A stretch of DNA of 64,000 nucleotides from Litomosoides sigmodontis (Eukaryota > Nematoda > Chromadorea > Rhabditida > Onchocercidae), in contig OY718805.1 in assembly GCA_963070105.1 (NCBI GenBank), forward strand, positions 4,398,001 through 4,462,000. Reading direction: 5' to 3'. The position numbers and the translations under genes were made by a program. This document shows, in pieces, positions 26,801 through 38,014 of the stretch (within the stretch, counting starts at the first letter, position 1; every line of letters begins with the position of its first letter). Below the pieces are notes generated by a model, which searched no databases, had not been told where the DNA came from, and was given only the letters and a program-made list of their open reading frames with translations.

Positions 26801-28441
26801 TAAATTACTACTTGGTTTGGATTTAAAACGCTGGTTGGTTTCAACAGTGGTTCTCAGATTGAGTGAAATAACTTTTGCTGTTTTCTTCAGTTGCCATATT
26901 TTATCGAAACTCTGGAGCTTTCAAATTTGGATTTGGGCACTACTCCGCCTGAAATTATCGCTGTTCACTCGCCTATTCTGGATGACTGGGGGCTGTGGAT
27001 TGATTTCGAGGTATCTGCTGTCGCTGTGTATTGTAATTAATTTTAATCGTAAATTCAATTATGGATGAAGGCTTGAGCCAGCCTCCGTATTTTTAGATTT
27101 TGTTCTTAATGAGTTATTTGTTTTAGGAAACGCCATTGGACTAAATTTGATTAAGTTAAAAAATATATATGTACTAGTTACATAGCAAATGAAAGTATAT
27201 TCTTCTTGTTGTAGTTGAAGTACCGCGGCAAAATCCATTTGACATTGGAAACAAAAGTGAATTTAATGCGATTGAAGGAGGGAATGCACAGGAATGGAGT
27301 GTGTGGAGAGGTATAACTTTAAATTTATATCTGATGTAAATATTAAAGCGGTATTGAAACCAGAGGTTAAATGAAGGAATTGCTTTTGATTTAGATTAAC
27401 AGAGTGAAAATTCCAATGCGTGTTCATCATTATTCTGATTCGGATCTTCCAGAATCCCCCGAAAGCAGTGCAGATGAAGATTTTGGTTCCAAAATGGATA
27501 AGTTAGTTTTTTTTGGAGGGTATTTCAAAATCAGATCTGTTTTTAGCAATATTCGTTGATTGGTATTTACTGAACAGTGAACTTGGATTAAATTTCGTTC
27601 TTTTATGCTTTGCAGAACTCAGATAGCCAAAGAAAGTGCGGGTAAAAAACTACTGAATGTGGTTGATAAAATAGCTAGCAGTAATCTATTTCAAGGCGCC
27701 TCCGAATTTCCTCCGGTAAAAAAGGTCTGTTTTTGTTACAATAAAGTGTTAAGCGGGAGAAATAGCTTATTACATTTTCATAAATTTTGGTTTTTTTTGC
27801 TCACACATTTTTATTTCATGCAAGGACTTAGTTATTTTCGATACGCCCTCAGTTTTTATTAACTGTGTTTCAGTGTACCTCTTTTCAAACAAACAAACGA
27901 AATTACAAGCATTAATTTTCTTGCACGCATTAATTTTCGTAGCTCATAATTTTCTCATATTTCATTAAATAAATTTTAAAGACTATTTCATAGAAAATAC
28001 TTATTTGAATTTAGATGATGGAGGGTATATCCTCGACACGTTTGTTGTTAAATGTCGATGTAATACGCTTAGAGGGCACAATGACGATCAATATTCCTCC
28101 ACCTCCTTCTGACAGGCTTTGGTAAATCTCCTTATTTGTTAATTAGCACATTCATTTTTTTTAAATCACTGCTGTAAGCTATAGAAAAAGGATTTCATTA
28201 AGACGTTGAGAAGCTTCAGATTGATAATTTCAGGTATGCATTCCGTGCTCCACCGGAACTTTCAATCAGAAGTGTTCCTCAAGTGGGCGAAAGATTGGTT
28301 GATATGAGTACTGTCTCTAGTTGGATTGAAAATAAGCTTCGCTTACTATTAGAAAAAAATTTGGTCTGTCCAAATATGGACGATCTTATTGTTCCTGTGA
28401 TGAGTGGTAATGAACTTTTGAATGGTGGATACAATTGCTGA
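20869..28441 (+). CDS. TEX2: TEX2-like SMP-domain lipid transfer protein of the ER
   Basis: TEX2 (yeast Nvj2 relative) is an ER membrane protein that moves ceramide or other lipids at organelle contacts through a tubular SMP domain. The ATG at 20869 follows an acceptor at 20855. Exons 20869-20926, 21251-21331 and 21447-21580 join in phase. A low-complexity region follows to about 22830. Two hydrophobic segments come from exons near 23316-23390 and 23517 (LSSLLLLTFSILF; FFWGLYISFVCFLYFF). Next is the TEX2 core: GWMNELRGKYDSSTYHVNSA (about 24110), KRLARRRWWSRKYPIHIRL (about 24420) and a PH-like piece SLYFFVRSAREKERWFHRLR (about 25235-25560). The SMP domain spans about 26215-28100 (NALAARIFYDFCRNAYWCEQ; LPYFIETLELSNLDLGTTPP; LTLETKVNLMRLKEG). 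The stop is at 28439-28441 and AATAAA at 28529-28534. A phase conflict near 22098-22137 is unresolved. Confidence 0.85.
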
Positions 28442-30228
28442 GTGACTGCGCATGTTATGTTGTCTGGTAACTCAACGTTGTAACTTTCTTCCTATCCGAA
28501 AAGTACCTAGAAAATTATGTAATTATGTAATAAAGGTTTTTGTCGTAATCTTTGCCCTTCTTGTATATTTTTTTGTCTTTTGAAATTATGCTTTTTTGGT
28601 ATACATAATCTTTTGTTTTGCTTTACTTATTTCATTTCAGCTCTGAGCCTTTTATTTGCATTTGTGATCTAAACGTAAGCTTGTGGAATGCTTGCGAATG
28701 TATTTAAATTAATGCAGGTAGTAGTTATGAAATAATGTCATCAACAAATTCCAATTGTATTACGCTACGTAGATTTTGGGTTGAACTTAGCAATTGTTTT
28801 CAATTTTTTGTGCTTTCAGACTCATTAAAATAGTTATCCAAGTAGTATGTATTGTCCTTGTGACACTTCATTAATATGTACTTGCCGATTATGTCCCTTT
28901 TCATATTTGTTTTTAATTTCTGTTAATCAGGCGTTACTCGAAATTATTCCATTTACGTATTATTGATATTATTTAGGAACAACAGCATTTTTTATGGCCT
29001 TATGCAATATAAAAACAAATTTAAAATAAAAATTAGATGAAAAAAAATCTCATCACACTTTTTTCATTGGATCTTATGTATTTGAACGCTGTTATTTTCA
29101 TTATTTGCCTTATTTTACTGCTTTGAATTTATTACCTAATAATTATTTATTCTACGGCTCGGTTGTTTATGTTTTATCAGCTAAATTCCGAAAAAAACCA
29201 TTTTATGAACTGACGTAGTTAGTAAATCTCATGTAAATGTTAGCTCGTTTCTCAAGCCTTTTATTTCAACATTCTGATGTACTTTTTGCAATGTCGAGCA
29301 GACATTTAATCATGAAAATGCGATTGACTATATTTGGCAGGATAAGTATCCGAAATGAATTTGAGAAGTAAAGTAAACCGCCCGTGGAAAACAAATCAAA
29401 AAGAACAGTTGAACTATTGCGTCTTTTAAGAGATGGTCTAGCATATAATGATTTAAGCGTCGGTTGGTGAGGTTGGTGTTTTTCTTGTTATCGGAATTCA
29501 GATTTTTTCTGAATAAATTTTGGAAATTGTTTTTTATGTGAAGAAATTTATTCATAAAATTGACAGCATGAATAATGAAATCCACCGAAAAAGCGCAAAA
29601 CTATAAGCATTAAATTGTAAAAGAAATTGTTGTCATACACTTTCGAAGGGGTTGAATCCTTGTTCTTCGTCTATCCTGAAAGTTAAATTGCAAAGGGTCG
29701 CTTTAATGATTGGCTGCAGAAATTATAGTGTTTTACGATTTGTCAAATGAGGTAGAGCAATGGCTAAGTCTCGAAAGCTCAAGCTTAGGTCAAAGAAACG
29801 CTTGTTTTTGTTCTTTTGTTTTCGTTCTTTTCTGTCACAAAAACGCATATTCTCTCAGTATTAAAACCATCACACGGAATAAGTCGTTGGAGTAACTGAG
29901 CCTAATTGCTCTAGGACATCGCTCATTGATATTAATCGAGGTGATAATTAACGAAAGTGTGGAATTTAATTTAGAGGAATCATCAAAGTTGTGCGATTGT
30001 GAGTTAGTCAATGATCAGGAGCACTACTTCGCGATTATCTTTATATCTTCGCCTTCTAAAATCATGTGGGATGCATGTATTTGATCTTATTTGTCGGGCC
30101 CTGCTTCCTTAACACGTTTGAAATTTTTGAAAACAGCTTTAATATGCTAAAGTGATCAGCATCTATCCTTGTCTACTCAAAATTTCTAGCTTGCAAAAGT
30201 AGCGATGAATGGTAGCAACAAACATGAC
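28442..30228. other. AT-rich intergenic region
   Basis: It contains the TEX2 3' UTR (AATAAA at 28529-28534). The rest is AT-rich with no supported gene; the minus-strand frame at 29328-29585 lacks splice or family support. Confidence 0.45.
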
Positions 30229-30402
30229 GAAGCAATCCTTATAACAGCAACACAAAATTCCGCTTGCTGTCACATTGGTGATCCCATTATAAGCTCTGCA
30301 TCTGTACTTGCCCCCACTAAAAGTCCTTTGAAGACACCACGCAAGAGGTGATAAGTCAGGTGAAAATTCCACTAATGCTGGTATTTTCTCCACACAACCG
30401 CT
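30229..30402 (-). CDS. Cysteine-rich exon with CCC motif
   Basis: This is a single exon-like block on the minus strand, bounded by ATTTTAG upstream and a GT donor (TGCTTC/GTCATG). It reads SGCVEKIPALVEFSPDLS, then CRAYNGITNVTASGILCCCY with a final C three residues on. A run of three cysteines followed by a spaced cysteine recalls small nematode extracellular modules (ET module, or a reduced activin-receptor-like fold). Similar CCC exons occur at 34472-34727 and at 33026 downward. It could be the 3' part of the gene at 31-36 kb or a separate short secreted protein. Flanking exons were not identified. Confidence 0.35.
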
Positions 30403-31092
30403 CTAAAATAGATGGATAACGACTCATCCGGACTTTTGATTTTTAGAGGAAATGCCAGTTACTCTCTCCTCATCACCTGAAGTAAGTTATTAATTGCTTC
30501 TGCCATTTGTCTGAAATCACTAATGAAGTTTCGCAGTTATTACTGATTACGATTGTAGTATCGTATGTGTATATGTAAATTTTTTTTGAGTAAAAAATAA
30601 AATGACATGGTGAAATGGAAGCAAAGATTTAAGAAAAACTAAATTTTCCACAATTGGTCCTCTTAAAATTAAAATTAAATTTTGATAATTCAAACGTATC
30701 ATTCCCTACTAACCAGTATTTTGTGTGAATTGTGGTAACTAAATGTGAAGCAGCCGCTTGATAGCGAACACTTTGTTGTTTTTGTCTTCGCTCTACTTGA
30801 AGCAACACACTTATGATAAACTTGTGGTTTTTTTGTTTTAGAATGAAAGCGTATCGAATAGCTCAGATGATGTGACACCAAGTTTTGTACGTCTGCAAAA
30901 GAATTAATGAGAAGCTTTTTTTCCTTCGAAGGAAAAATGCGCAAAATTCAACGGACACTCTACAAGCCTATAAGCCTGAGCATTTCATCAGTTTGGCCTA
31001 ATCGATACTTTACAAGAAATCACAAATGTAATATTTATAAGCTATAAACAAAACCATGTGTGTGGTATTACCCATGACTGTTTCAAGAAAAA

Positions 31093-34000
31093 TTACGGTA
31101 GAGACGTACTGTTACATGGAGTGGTAGTGTTTGATTTACACAGTATCGTATAGGTTGTGTGATTGTTTCGTTTAGTTACGAAGAAACGCTTTTTCGACGC
31201 AACTTCCTCTTGAGAGCGAGAATAACGTGATTTGTATAATCTGTAGAATAGGCCCGAACTGCTAAATGTTATGGCCACTGCACAAATTGGTACTTCTGTT
31301 GTTATCTGGAAGTTAGTAAAATTATTACTATCGTAAATTTTCTTTTGTTTTACTAACAAACACAACTAGCATTATTACCTCTTCAGAGCCTTCTTTTAAG
31401 CTAATTTCTTTTCCAGAAGTAAATATTGGTCGATGACGAGTGATGCTAGTGAAAAAGCAAGTTGGTCTGCTCCAATTCGATGATGTTAGCAACAATTGAG
31501 AATTAATTTTAGCATCACATTTTTCCTAAATTTGATAGATTAGCAAGCAATAGATGGGATGCTAAAAATGTCGTGTTGCTATTGGACTGGAAATAGCTTA
31601 GTGTTGCGTGGTGCATAAAGACCTTCTTCTTCCCACTTTTTGCAAAATGAAGAGGAATCGAGGATGGATTACAACGATTTACATCACTAAACTAAGCAAA
31701 TGTACGACGACAGATTGCTGAAGTCGGTGACAACAGACGTACTGATTTCCAATACGTTCGAATTTCACATTTGCACGTATAGTACTGTAAAATGCTCCTT
31801 TCACTTTCATAGTCTTTCTTTAGATAACAGTATGGATCTCTCAACGGATATGTCTGATAAATAGCGCATAACAGATGATGCCTACAATGATGGCAGTATT
31901 TGGAGAAGGGAAGATTGGATGAGTTAGCACAAAATATTTATTCGTATCGCTTTTGTGCTACTTACCTCCGCTCCCTCTCCCTTTTCATATTTAATTAAAA
32001 AACTTCTGTTACCACTAGTATGTCAGTAGTTTGGAAAAGTTCTAAACAAAACAATGGTTTCTTTACTTTATGTTTTTACTCTTTACTCGACGGCAGGAAG
32101 GACATGAAGCACTACTACTCATGAGTTCACATGAGTTGGATCAAACAGAATTGACTCGACTTGATGTAATTTACTATGAGCATTTCCAGTTAAGAGTCTT
32201 TTAGATGAAAGAGACTCAGATTACTTGTATGCTTAAATTCAAAATCAAGTGAGCAATGATAGGTTCGAAGTGAATTAACCTGTTATTCACGCCACCTTCC
32301 ACTGCTATCATCTTGTGATCGAATGCATACGTGATCACATTGTCGTCATCAAAAAAAATTTCCTCCCCAAATCTGTAGTCAAAATTTCTCACACATTCGC
32401 TAGCCATGGATAGGGCGGTTCTCAAGTATATCGTGGATTGATGGAGGCATGAATTGAAGAGGCTGGAAAGAGAGGATTTCATTTTTGTCGTTGGAAAATC
32501 GAATTTCATCGAATAAAATTCGTTAAGTATGCTAATGATAATTAATTATTCGTTGAAATAAAGCTCCAACTTAGATGAATCAGTTTTTTGCTGTCCTTCA
32601 TCCTCTCCTCCTCCCAACACACTGGCATTGGCATTTACGTCCTTCGTAATTCCTTTCCTTCCTTCTCCCCTCTCTTCCCGTCAAATGCAATATTGAATCA
32701 AAGTTTCACTGATGTTAATAAAAAAAAATGAAATAATTTGAATAAAAAGGAATTAAAAATTTTAGGAAATTTTGGAGGTCAAACTTAAAAATTTCAACAA
32801 ATTCAAAAAAATGTAATACACGGAGAAATATTGCGATTGCAGGTTCAAATCTCCATAACCGACATTTTTCGTCCAAGTGCTGCATAAATCGCCCACACAG
32901 CAACAAGTCGTTTGAATCAGAACTATTTTTGCTCGTAAAACATCCGTTAAACATTTTGGTAAGTTGTGCGAGCATTGCGCCCTTTTACACGTCTGTTCAG
33001 AATCCGGTTTCACCTTGTACTGAATGCTGCAATTTCACCAAATTATTAATAATTTTCAAAATTTCAAACTTTTGCACAGTTGGAGTAGTCATATAAGAAA
33101 TTTGACCATTCGATAAGTTTTCATATAACCTTTCGAGGCCGAAGGCCTATCAATGAGGACAGATGAAGTTCGTTCATCTGATAGTCTCACGTAAATTCTA
33201 ACGGAATAGTTATGTACGTTTATCTTGAACTGACGAACACAGTGCCAGCATCGCTCCAACTGATCTCTCTCCCCAGGACAACCAACCACAGAATGCAAAC
33301 ATTCTTATCTGTCCGTCACTCTCCTAACTGATTCATCTTGCCGCCGATACTAATTGATTTTAACAATTTGCAAAATGTGTTAACAATTCGTTCACATAAC
33401 CGCTTTGCTTGCCAAGCAGTACTATTTTGAATTCCTATTAGAATTGATGAAATAGTCGTCCCACGTGAACTACCACTACTCTTACTTTAAAAAATGGTCG
33501 TTGCTTCGAACTCGACCATTGAAATGCGTAAAAGATATGTTCTTAATTTACATGAAACTTTTCAAAAATATCCCTTGCCACATTGAAAACTTATTTAGTC
33601 GTTGGTGCACGATTAAAACACTCAATTCAATGAGCAAAATGAAAGCCATCCATTAATTGACAGCAAATGCTTTGTTTTGTTCTTAACCGACAATAGAACA
33701 AGTGTTACTCATTCATTCTCGATATTTCTTAAATCGCAAGAAGTTAAGGTGATTAGTAATGAGTAACTCAGCACTGCATAATTATTATGGATCCTTACAA
33801 ACCTTTTCGCTTTATTATTTTGGAAATGAAGTGAAACTGTTAATTTGCAGAATCGGTGTCGCACAGGTAATTCTTCAGCTTTTAATTTCTTCCAAGTAAC
33901 TAAAGGCTTAGCTGAATCGTTCCAACTGGCGTAAGGAAGAAATTCGGAGCAGTAATAACGTCTTTCATTCAGTCCCGGAATGACAATTGTTCCTTCTGAT

Positions 34001-34211
34001 TCTGTAACAAACTATTCCTGTATATCGGAACCTGCGAGACTTGTAATGTCCTTTTCAGTGCTTCACATGTCACATTAGTTAAAGTAAACATTTCAGAGAG
34101 AGGGGGAGAGAACCGGAAGACATATAATATGCAATCAAGCAGTTAACTCATAGCTTTGTAGTTCTAGGAGCATTTCAGAGAGAGGGAGAGAGAAGAAGGA
34201 AATCGATATAC

Positions 34212-34280
<69 letters not shown>

Positions 34281-36309
34281 AAGAGAATCATCACGAAGCA
34301 TAATAAATAAAAATAGCAGAATTGAAATAATTTTTTCCCCTATTCATGCTTTTTGTAGCGTTTTCAAAATAGTGAAAAATTAACTTGCATTAAAATGAAA
34401 TGAATAAAAAGTATTGCCGTGAGGGAAGCTGTAGATGAAACTATGATATGACCACCGGATATCTCTGTTACCAAAATCGATTGATTCCATATGAAGGGCA
34501 GTCTTTGGATTTTGAGTTTTAGCTAATTCTTGCCAGATCTCCTTATTCCTCTCAACGACAGCGCTTGCTCTGGGCTCATAGCTGCAGTTAGATGGATTGC
34601 TCCAACAGCAACAAAGTATAAAGTGTGCTTTTTCCGATTTCAACCCCAAACATTGCATATCGTCAGTGCCTGCTACGTCACTCTCTTTGCAAACTCTTTC
34701 AGTTCGAAATGTGTCCACTAACGATTTCTAAAAATCGAGTAGATTTTTCACATCTCAAACAAATCTTACTCATCAAATTCAGATACAGTATTATCTGTAT
34801 GTTGCAATATTCCGACCGTATTTTGCAGTATGAGTCTTGGGCAATCAACTCCCAAATGGATGTTGACCATTTTTGTTTTGCTCAAAATCAGTCGCCTCTC
34901 ACATTGCTTACTGTAACGTCATGAATAGCCACATTACGCAAGACAAGTCAGAATTCTACGGATAACTTTCTTTGGCTTGCTCCATCGAAATTGAAGCTCA
35001 CGACTGCAGTTTTGAAAATCAAGGTAGCAGATTGCATAACATCAATACTATCCGTCCGTATTTTTCCGGGAAAACAAGTCACAGGTGAAAAGGTTTAAGA
35101 TTGCTCTCACATCAATGAGTGATGAGCCGGATTTCCACGAATAAAATTTCTTACAGGAAAAAAGACGCCCGTTTCAATTTTATTCCAAAACATCGGACCG
35201 CTGTATACCTTCATCATACTATTAGAGTTAAGGACAAATATGCACGGCGCATTATCCACGACATTTTTCTGAAGTAAATTTTTCTTGTTCATTACAAAAA
35301 ACAATTTAAAAATTCATCTTGCAAAGTACGTGGATATAAACGGCTAGGCGACTAAAGGATATTCATACCTCCTCCTTCCGCAGGATTGCATTATTTGCAA
35401 GACAGAAAGAAAAGTGCTAATAACAAGAATACTTATTTCATTAGTGAATGCGCAACTGTCCTCGGATACAGTACACACGTACCACTTTGTCGTTGAAAGT
35501 GTTGAAGCAATATTTGTCAGTATCGCGCAAAGGCTCCAAACGTTTTTCATAGTAATGATCCAGCAAGTCTTCTTTTATTTCCATTGCATTGTATCTCTGC
35601 ACAAAATTACTGTAAATTTGCGTGAACTTTCTAATGTCGAAAAACAAGCAAAAAATGAAGTAAACCATTTCTGATTTATAAGTTAAGCTTAGTGAGTGAT
35701 ATCGATTTCAGATAAATTCTCTCATTTACATATTTCAGTGAGGGAATGCTAAAAAATTCCTTCTTACCTTCATCTGCAACCGATCAAATAGTCTTGAAAG
35801 TACCGCATAAAAGATTTTATTGAAATAACAAAAAGAACTCTCCCTCTCTCTGTCGCCCTCTCACGTACCTCGTATTTTGTACAGTTATTGCAACAATAAT
35901 ACGATACTTCGCTGAAGACTTCTGTCACCCTACAATAATTATATTCAGCAAGAAGTGGGAGATACAAAAGTGTTGCTTGACTTCCGTGATATTAGCAGCG
36001 AGCGATCGATCGAATGATCATGGCTTTCTGACTATTCTAATGTTCCAATTGAAATTACCCCTCATTTCCAATGCTTTTCAATTTCTCTAACAGCAATGTT
36101 TCATACCAATGAAATGCATCCACCGGAACATCAACGAAAGTAATTCCGTAGTGATCCTGTTTCACTTTACTGCATATTCTCTCAATGTTCTTTTCAATGG
36201 GCGAAGATTTGCCATTGTGATAATATCCGTCCGTTTTATTTTCGGATATTGCGATGACATCAACTGCCCACCAACAAAATATGAGATTCTTTAAAACATG
36301 TTTAATCAT
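31093..36309 (-). CDS. Secreted/membrane protein resembling calcium-channel alpha2/delta, composite model
   Basis: The minus-strand start at 36309 opens a signal-peptide-like leader (LIFCWWAVDVIAI). Exons 36309-36059, 35929-35869, 35626-35483, 35416-35369 and 35268-35155 join strictly in phase. Further exon-like blocks lie at 34727-34472 (with CCCWSNPSNC), 34001-33865 (SEGTIVIPGLNERRYYC), 33026 downward (QTTCCCVGDLC), 32462-32280 (ending AFDHKMIAVEGGVNNR), about 31900-31740 (YQTYPLRDPYCYLKKDYESE) and about 31440-31093. SEG..IP...YC and TYAF....A.EGGV..R resemble, in the right order, the alpha2/delta segments ESEGHVFIAPREYC and TYSLLAVFAATDGGITR. These subunits traffic and tune voltage-gated calcium channels. 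No VWA DxSxS metal site was found, which a true alpha2/delta subunit should have. The region may also contain more than one gene. Treat span and function as provisional. Confidence 0.35.
34091..34195. repeat. Duplicated GA-rich block beside the microsatellite
   Basis: CATTTCAGAGAGAGGG followed by GAGAGA occurs twice, at about 34092 and about 34172, some 80 nt apart and immediately before the TA microsatellite. Confidence 0.6.
34205..34276. repeat. TA/CATA microsatellite
   Basis: About 70 bases of almost pure alternating TA, broken by three C residues (CATATA units). It lies between two exon blocks of the minus-strand gene, so probably in an intron. Confidence 0.9.
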
Positions 36310-36847
36310 TTGAAATGAAAATTGTTATAATGGAATTTACTGCTTAATTACGAAATTCATCATTCTATTGGAGCAGTTTCCCTCAATTAATATCGGTGCC
36401 GTAGAATGACAATGTAATTTGTTCGTCAGAATTATTAGATAAAATATTATGAAAGAAATTTAAAAATACGTGAAGTTCATTGCCACGGCAAGGACGCTAT
36501 TTTTGACAATGCTCATTTCGCACTTACCTTCTCTCCGCACGTCTTTTGGTGTGAAGTACCGAGAACTGAAAATAATCAAAAGTTGACAGATTTAACAGTA
36601 AAATGTAGAAACGAAGTTAAAACAAGTAGATTAAATCACCATAGACTCTCTTGATTTTAAGAAGTGCATGGCATGGAATTTGATGCTAAGATGAAATAAT
36701 TCACGTGACTTGTACGCTTATCTTATGAACGAAACATTTGAAGTAAATTAACGCTAAGTGTTGAATTTAAATTGTTACAGAGAAAAGTTAATGAAAACTT
36801 TTCTCTCAAATTAATTTTAGTAGGATGCATCAGTATGAGATGAATGA

Positions 36848-37132
36848 GAAATTGAGCAGAAAGGGAGAAACAAAAATTTTCTCATCGACTTAGTTCGCCT
36901 TCTTATTGGTTTGGTCTTATTAAAATCTTTCAAAGGACAGTTGCGGTGGAAGAACGGACAACTTTTCAGCGACCAAAATCATCAAATAACTGCCAAGGAG
37001 TTTTTACAACACTCAGCGCAGATATTACGCAATGGTATCTACTCAATACCAGCTAGCAGGAGCAATAGCCAAAAAATTGTACGCATTCCAAATCACTTGA
37101 AAAGAAGCCGCCGTGCTGTGGAAAACAGCTGA
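36848..37132 (+). CDS. Uncharacterised ORF, possible terminal exon
   Basis: The frame is open for 95 codons to a TGA ending at 37132 but has no ATG, so it would have to be a 3' exon or use an unseen start. It reads a hydrophobic stretch (FLIDLVRLLIGLVLLKSF) followed by a hydrophilic, basic segment ending LKRSRRAVENS. The hydrophobic lead could be a membrane or signal segment. No upstream exon was found and the family is unknown. A chance open frame is quite possible. Confidence 0.2.
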   Translation, partial: EIEQKGRNKNFLIDLVRLLIGLVLLKSFKGQLRWKNGQLFSDQNHQITAKEFLQHSAQILRNGIYSIPASRSNSQKIVRIPNHLKRSRRAVENS

Positions 37133-38014
37133 AGGACGGAAAGCCTGAACAGTAAATGATGCTCACTGAATAACCTGCTTATATGTGTGACTTAAGCTAT
37201 TCAAAAAGTTAGAAATTAGCATATATGTAGAATTCAATTAATGCAGCAATGACTGAAGGGGATGAGGCAAATAAGCCCCTTAGGCCAAGCTCCGAAAACT
37301 ATAACTAAAAGGCCACCTCTCAAAGACTGCTAAAACGCTGTAAAGGATTTCCTATTCAGAAATGTTTGTTGATCGTGAAATTTCAAAAAAAACACTTTAC
37401 GTTATAACTAACTATCATTAGTGTGTGACAAAAAAGAAAACTTGATCACAATTTATATGGGACTCAGAAAGAATGAAAAATTAGCTTAACTTTTCTTAGA
37501 AGTTGCAATTGTGAAGCAGCCATTCATTTTGGATACGAGGAATCGAAAATCTTTTATTTTTTAAAAAGTGATCGGTTGTTGAATGACTGTTAAATATCTA
37601 CTTATAAATGGAAAAATGTTGAAAAACGCGGTATTTCTTTGTTGAAAATCGTCATCGCTTGTTGAGATTGCTAATATTTTCTCTTTGAAATGCTCACTTA
37701 GCAGTTACAAATTACAATTTCAAAATGAAAATATTTCATTTTTGTCCAAGTTCACGTACAGAGTCTATGTCCGGGTATCGTCCGACTGAGTGCACTGAAA
37801 CAATTAGTAGGACCAAAGATCAGCTCGTCGTCATTCGTCAAAATCGAACTGAGCGCATCGATTTCTTCAAATAACTACCTGTGAATGGTTGTTTGAGGAG
37901 TAACTAAGTGCTTTATTTCTGCCGACGCATGCCAGTCGATAACGTCCCACAAATTTAGACTTCCTACCGAACGACGTACGCCGTACTGCTACCCTTGACA
38001 GGCTTGGATTCGAA
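37133..38014. other. Spacer upstream of the glycosyltransferase
   Basis: No gene, RNA or repeat is supported. It should hold the promoter of the plus-strand UGT gene. Confidence 0.4.
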
